Shown one piece after another: positions 5,816 to 9,049 of a DNA stretch of 9,049 bases. The notes below the pieces were generated by a model. The model worked only from the letters and a program-made list of their open reading frames with translations, searched no databases and was not told the DNA's origin. This DNA comes from CAYJBP01 sp964372025 (lineage in GTDB: Bacteria > Bacillota > Dehalobacteriia > UBA4068), in NCBI GenBank assembly GCA_964372025.1, contig CAYJPF010000107.1, positions 1-9,049 of the forward strand, written 5' to 3'. Within the stretch, counting starts at the first letter, position 1. Every line of letters begins with the position of its first letter. A program made the position numbers and the translations under genes.

Positions 5816-6824
5816 ATTGAAAATCAATAAATTAATACTGCTATTATTTTGCAGCTTGCTAATGCTTAGCGCTTGTTCTAAAGAAGAGCCGCTTAAACAT
5901 AGTTTTTTTGCGATGGATACAATTATCGATTTTACCGTTTACGGGCAAGATCAAGAGCTGATTAAGCAAATGGAAGCTAAAATTAGCGAGCTGGATCAGC
6001 AATTATCGGTAACTAATCCCGATAGCCAATTAACTATGCTGAATAATGATGGGCAGGCTGAATTTAGCCCGGAGGTGGCAGCTTTATTTAGCGAGGCCTT
6101 GCAAATTTGCGAGCAAACAAATGGGGCAATGGATATTAGCATTTATCCGCTAATAGAGGCTTGGGGCTTTATCAGTGGCCATTATCAGGTGCCTACCGAT
6201 CAGCAATTAGCTGCTATTTTGCCCTTAGTGGATTATAATTTAATTGAGCAGCAGGATAATATTATCAGCCTGCAACCGGGCATGAAGCTGGATTTGGGCT
6301 CGGTTGCTAAAGGCTATGCCGGCGATATTTTAATTAAAATGATGGCCGATGCCGGCTTGGAATCGGCCATCATTAACTTAGGTGGCAATGTGCAAACCTT
6401 AGGCCTAAACCCCGAAGGCGAGCCCTGGCAAATAGGTATTCAGGATCCCGATTTAGATGGTTATGTAGGTATTATCGAAGCCCAAAATCAGGCGGTGATT
6501 ACCTCCGGCGGCTATCAGCGTTTTTTTAGTGATGAATATGGCCATATTTATAGCCATATCCTCGATCCATTTAGCGGCAAGCCTGTGCAAAACGGTATTC
6601 TTTCGGTAACAGTTGTTTGCGATAAGGGCTTGCGTGCAGATGCTTTGTCTACCGCTTTATTTGTGATGGGCCTAGAGCAGGCCACCGAGTTTTGGCATAA
6701 AGAGGGCGGCTTTGAGGCAGTTTTTGTTGGCGCTGATGACCAGGTTTATATTACCGCCGGCCTTAAAGATCGGTTTACTTTGGTTGATGAGCAGCAAAAA
6801 TGGCAGCTAACGGTGATTGAATGA
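5805..6824 (+). CDS. apbE: ApbE flavin (FMN) transferase lipoprotein
   Basis: This is an FAD:protein FMN transferase, Mg-dependent and acting outside the membrane, which transfers FMN from FAD to threonine in target proteins. From the ATG at 5805 it is 339 aa, with lipobox LSAC (Cys24). Family blocks are all present: AMDTIIDFTVYG (36-47), SVTNPDSQLTMLN (68-80), GAMDISIYPLIEAWGF (107-122), LDLGSVAKGYAGD (162-174), INLGGNVQTLG (190-200), SGGYQRF (234-240), HILDPFSGKP (251-260) and ADALSTALFVMG (278-289), the last with the metal-binding Asp and Thr. The start is uncertain. ATG 5805 lacks a Shine-Dalgarno; TTG 5817, 4 nt after GGTGAT, would give a shorter signal peptide. Either overlaps or abuts the upstream stop, implying coupling. 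The frame is open back to 5553, but that part overlaps the FMN-binding gene and is not coding. The obvious substrate is the upstream neighbour. Confidence 0.95.
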   Translation: MVIKLKINKLILLLFCSLLMLSACSKEEPLKHSFFAMDTIIDFTVYGQDQELIKQMEAKISELDQQLSVTNPDSQLTMLNNDGQAEFSPEVAALFSEALQICEQTNGAMDISIYPLIEAWGFISGHYQVPTDQQLAAILPLVDYNLIEQQDNIISLQPGMKLDLGSVAKGYAGDILIKMMADAGLESAIINLGGNVQTLGLNPEGEPWQIGIQDPDLDGYVGIIEAQNQAVITSGGYQRFFSDEYGHIYSHILDPFSGKPVQNGILSVTVVCDKGLRADALSTALFVMGLEQATEFWHKEGGFEAVFVGADDQVYITAGLKDRFTLVDEQQKWQLTVIE

Positions 6825-7153
6825 TTAAAAATAAAGTAGCTATTTGGCTTTTGGTTGTGGTTTTGCTATTGCTAATCCTGATTAGCTATTGGCTGTATTT
6901 TGGCCGCGAGGCGCAGCATATAGCCCATATTTACCTAGAGGGCGAGCTGATGCAGCAAATTGATTTAAATGCCGTAACCGAGCCTTATACCTTTAAAGTA
7001 GCCGGGCAACATTATAATATAATCGAAGTTAGCCCGGGCCAAATTAGGGTGATTGAGGCGGATTGCCCCGATCATCTTTGTATTAAGCAGGGTTATTTGC
7101 AAAATAGCCCGCTTATTTGCTTGCCTAATCAAATGATAATTGAGTTTAAATAA
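6821..7153 (+). CDS. Membrane-anchored NusG domain II protein (EetA/EetB-pair type)
   Basis: This is a small protein of 110 aa with one N-terminal membrane helix (about residues 6-26) and a soluble domain outside. The domain fits the NusG domain II family: a beta-rich start (IAHIYLEGELMQQIDL), then IRVIEADCPDHLCIKQGYL (75-93) and LICLPNQMIIEF (98-109). The three cysteines, Cys82, Cys87 and Cys100, sit in the conserved ADCPDxLC and CLPN positions. Despite the family name this is not the transcription factor NusG; it has no NGN or KOW context and is exported. The pairing with a Gx-family membrane protein matches the membrane pair of the Listeria extracellular electron transfer locus and many clostridial loci near apbE. 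Its ATG overlaps the apbE stop (ATGA), and its stop shares one base with the next start (TAATG). Its biochemical role is not established. Confidence 0.88.
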   Translation: MIKNKVAIWLLVVVLLLLILISYWLYFGREAQHIAHIYLEGELMQQIDLNAVTEPYTFKVAGQHYNIIEVSPGQIRVIEADCPDHLCIKQGYLQNSPLICLPNQMIIEFK

Positions 7154-7644
7154 TGAATACTAAAAGAATGGTTTTGATTGGCCTGTTTACGGCCATATCA
7201 TTAATTATATATATTATCGAAGCCCAATTTACGTTGCCGGTGGCTATCCCCGGCCTTAAGCTGGGCTTTGCCAATATTATCACCTTGTATACCATGTATA
7301 GTTTAGGTGCTAAAGATACCCTTTTTATCTTAATTAGCCGTATTATTTTGGCGGCTTTATTTAGTGGCCGCCTTACGCTTTTATTATATAGTCTAGCCGG
7401 TGCTATGGCTGCTTATTTAGTGTTGCTTTTAGCAAAAAGGCTGCTTAAGCCTAATCAAATTTGGCTGGCCGGCATTTTTTGTGCTATAGCTCATATTGGT
7501 GGCCAATTAATTATGGCTATGTTTTTATTAAGCAGTAGCCTGGTTTTTTATTATGCGCCCATTTTGCTAATAGGGGCGATAATTAGCGGCTTTATTACCG
7601 GGCTTATTGCTCAACTGCTTTATCGCCGTATTAGCCATATTTAG
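7153..7644 (+). CDS. Gx transporter family membrane protein (Hpre_diP_synt_I family)
   Basis: This is a 163-aa integral membrane protein with about five hydrophobic helices. The PGLKLGFANIITL motif (residues 33-45) is the signature of the Gx transporter family, long annotated as heptaprenyl diphosphate synthase component I. An AHIGGQL segment matches the family's second conserved block. No prenyltransferase Asp-rich motif is present, so the enzyme name should not be taken literally. It follows the NusG-II gene with a one-base overlap and no ribosome binding site of its own, so translation is probably coupled. In Gram-positive extracellular electron transfer loci, such a protein works with the NusG-II partner to pass electrons from membrane quinols outward. 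It is equally possible that it moves a flavin or lipid precursor. It is the last gene before the terminator at 7697-7737. Confidence 0.9.
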   Translation: MNTKRMVLIGLFTAISLIIYIIEAQFTLPVAIPGLKLGFANIITLYTMYSLGAKDTLFILISRIILAALFSGRLTLLLYSLAGAMAAYLVLLLAKRLLKPNQIWLAGIFCAIAHIGGQLIMAMFLLSSSLVFYYAPILLIGAIISGFITGLIAQLLYRRISHI

Positions 7645-7696
7645 ATACATTTTTTAGATGTAAATAAAGGTATATAATAATAAAGTAATAATTTCT

Positions 7697-7737
7697 GTAA
7701 ATTTCCACTATTTTGATTAAATAGTGGTTTACTTTTT
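7697..7737 (+). terminator. Intrinsic terminator of the flavin-redox operon
   Basis: CCACTATTT (7705-7713) pairs perfectly with AAATAGTGG (7719-7727) around a TGATT loop. The stem can extend with GTAAA (7697-7701) against TTTAC (7728-7732) across a three-base bulge. TTTACTTTTT follows directly. It lies 53-93 nt after the Gx gene stop and separates the operon from the GGDEF gene. Confidence 0.82.
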
Positions 7738-7756
7738 GTCAAAAATATGATATAAC
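7728..7756 (+). promoter_or_regulatory. Candidate extended -10 promoter of the GGDEF gene
   Basis: TATAAC (7751-7756) is preceded by TG at 7748-7749, giving an extended -10. TTTACT (7728-7733) lies 17 nt upstream as a weak -35 and overlaps the descending part of the terminator. Transcription would start near 7763, leaving a leader of about 30 nt. An alternative reading uses TTGTCA (7736-7741) as -35 with a poorer -10, TAGTAT (7759-7764). Confidence 0.5.
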
Positions 7757-7793
7757 AATAGTATAGCCATTTTTACATATAAAGGGGAGTGCT

Positions 7794-8966
7794 ATGGATA
7801 AAAAGTTTGGCTTACAAAGGGTAGATATTCAGGTATCATTATTGGTTGCCATAATGGTAATTTTTTCATGTCTTATCATATTTATGTTTAGCTATACACT
7901 TAGTTATAATGAGATGATTGATTCTTTGGCAAACCGAGTAAATGCGATAGTTGCTTATTTGGATCAGGAATTGGATGCCGCTATATTTACAGAGATTAAA
8001 GATGCCGAGGATATGGCAGATCCACTATATCAGGAGATGCAGGCTTATTTAAGTATGGTAAGGGAGGTATCTTCGGCGCAATATTTATATACAGCTATTT
8101 GTAATGAGCAGGGTGAGTTGATTTATCATATTGACGGTTTGCCGGAGGATGATCCGGATTTTAGGAATCCGGGCGATTTAATCGAGCCAGATTTTATTAA
8201 TGATTTAAGTTTGGCCTTAGATAATCAGGTAGTGATGCCGCGAGAGATTTTGAATACGGCTTGGGGTGATGTATTTGTGGCTTATCATCCTTTGCATGGG
8301 GAAGACGGGGAAGTAATTGCGGCAATTGGCATTGAGTTTCCGGCTAATGCGCAGTACGAGGCGTATCGGTTTATCCGTTATATGGCACCGGGGGTAATTT
8401 TGATAACTTGTTTAGGTGCTACTTTAATATCTCGTTTTTTATTTAGGCGTTTATCTAATCCCCATTTTAGGAATATATTTAATACGGATTCTTTAACCGG
8501 TATTAAAAACCGTAATGCCTTTGATTTAGATACCCATAATAAGTTACAAGCTGAGGGTATGGCCAATGTAAGTGTAGTGCTGGCTGATTTAAACGGGCTT
8601 AAGCAGGCTAATGATGTGTATGGTCATAAGATGGGCGATTTTTATATTAAAAAAGCGGCCGAGGCATTAACTATTAGCGAAACTGATGATTATGTAGTAT
8701 ACCGTATTGGCGGCGATGAGTTTGCAACGGTATTTGCTAATTATAGCAATATTGCTTTAGAGCAATATATAGAGCAAGTAAAAAAGCGATTGACTGAATT
8801 ATGTGCTGAGCAATTGCCGCAGGCGAGTGTATCGATGGGCTATGCTATTTGCAAGGGCAATGATTTAGAAGCCTGGGAAAAAGCTCAAAACGAAGCAGAT
8901 AAAGCAATGTATAAAGATAAAAAGCAATTTTACGAGCATAATAAGCGATATGATAACAGGAATTAA
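7794..8966 (+). CDS. Membrane GGDEF protein (probable diguanylate cyclase) with extracytosolic sensor
   Basis: This is a signalling protein of 390 aa that probably makes cyclic di-GMP. The layout is: membrane helix 1 (about 14-36), an extracytosolic sensor region of about 160 residues (37-196) of Cache-like size and position, membrane helix 2 (about 197-214), a short linker, and a GGDEF domain (about 228-385). The active-site signature GGDEF (306-310) is intact, as are DLNGLKQANDVYGHKMGD (265-282) and ADKAMYKDKK (368-377). The inhibitory RxxD site normally found five residues before GGDEF reads TDDY here, so product feedback at that site is probably missing. The start is supported by AAGGGGAG (7782-7789) 4 nt before ATG. 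It has its own terminator-separated promoter, so it is an independent unit; its link to the redox operon is only by proximity. The sensor ligand is unknown. Confidence 0.93.
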   Translation: MDKKFGLQRVDIQVSLLVAIMVIFSCLIIFMFSYTLSYNEMIDSLANRVNAIVAYLDQELDAAIFTEIKDAEDMADPLYQEMQAYLSMVREVSSAQYLYTAICNEQGELIYHIDGLPEDDPDFRNPGDLIEPDFINDLSLALDNQVVMPREILNTAWGDVFVAYHPLHGEDGEVIAAIGIEFPANAQYEAYRFIRYMAPGVILITCLGATLISRFLFRRLSNPHFRNIFNTDSLTGIKNRNAFDLDTHNKLQAEGMANVSVVLADLNGLKQANDVYGHKMGDFYIKKAAEALTISETDDYVVYRIGGDEFATVFANYSNIALEQYIEQVKKRLTELCAEQLPQASVSMGYAICKGNDLEAWEKAQNEADKAMYKDKKQFYEHNKRYDNRN

Positions 8967-8986
8967 AAGGGGCTATCGCAATATAG
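8967..8986 (+). other. Left arm of a terminator-like hairpin without its partner
   Basis: AAGGGGCTATCGCAA (8967-8981) matches AAGGGGCTATCACAA, the left arm of the hairpin at 4474-4488, in 14 of 15 positions, and likewise follows a gene end. The expected complementary arm (TTGCGA...AGCCCCTT) does not follow; instead the 40-bp repeat begins at 8987. The right arm may lie beyond the window edge. Confidence 0.6.
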
Positions 8987-9026
8987 AGTTTTACTCAATT
9001 TTTTACAAAAAATTGCGGGGGTATTG
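8987..9026. repeat. 40-bp exact direct repeat, copy B
   Basis: This sequence is identical over 40 nt to 4361-4400 and includes the internal CAATTTTTT / AAAAAATTG palindrome and the GCGGGGGTATTG tail. After 9026 the sequence diverges from copy A (ACCTAGC instead of GGGGCAG). The following 9030-9045 contains a small hairpin, TAGCT (9030-9034) with AGCTA (9041-9045), in the place where copy A has its GC-rich hairpin. Confidence 0.95.
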
Positions 9027-9049
9027 ACCTAGCTGGGTTTAGCTAAAGC

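Noticed and set aside
6821..7153. Transcription antitermination factor NusG
   Set aside because: Only the domain II similarity is present, behind a membrane helix, with exported-type cysteine motifs; it is not a NusG orthologue.
7153..7644. Heptaprenyl diphosphate synthase enzyme
   Set aside because: The family name is historical; the protein is a polytopic membrane protein without prenyltransferase Asp-rich motifs.

Overview
The window looks like chromosomal DNA of a Gram-positive, probably anaerobic, clostridia-like Firmicute. The reasons are five lipobox-bearing lipoproteins, strong AGGAGG-type ribosome binding sites (4526-4533, around 5219-5225, 7782-7788), Rho-independent terminators, and a NusG-domain-II / Gx-transporter / ApbE / FMN-binding gene set typical of that group. 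No marker gene fixes the taxon. All nine genes are on the + strand.

Layout. 1-344 is non-coding: an 11-bp hairpin at the left edge, then an A/C-rich, G/T-poor tract built on a repeat of about 100 bp. 345-3210 is a tightly overlapping FecCD-type ABC uptake operon: substrate-binding lipoprotein, permease and ATPase, joined by ATGA overlaps. 3273-4355 encodes a lipoprotein with two related extracytosolic domains. 4356-4540 holds a structured repeat element and a terminator-like hairpin just upstream of the next gene. 4541-7644 is a compact operon: rhodanese-like lipoprotein, FMN-binding lipoprotein, ApbE flavin transferase lipoprotein, membrane-anchored NusG domain II protein and Gx-family membrane protein. 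A terminator and an extended -10 promoter follow. 7794-8966 is a membrane-bound GGDEF protein with an extracytosolic sensor. The window ends in a second copy of the repeat element, inserted beside or into a terminator-like half-hairpin.

How the genes may work together. ApbE attaches FMN covalently to threonine in Dxx[S/T]GAT motifs of exported proteins, and the gene directly upstream carries exactly such a motif. The NusG-II/Gx pair matches the membrane pair of Gram-positive flavin-based extracellular electron transfer loci such as that of Listeria. The 4541-7644 operon is therefore best read as an extracytosolic flavin redox chain. What is unusual is the rhodanese-like lipoprotein at its head and, upstream, a two-domain lipoprotein distantly resembling molybdopterin-oxidoreductase folds but without the expected ligand cysteine. 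The adjacent FecCD transporter suggests a link to uptake of iron, heme, corrinoid or an oxyanion. These functional links are inference from gene order and motifs.
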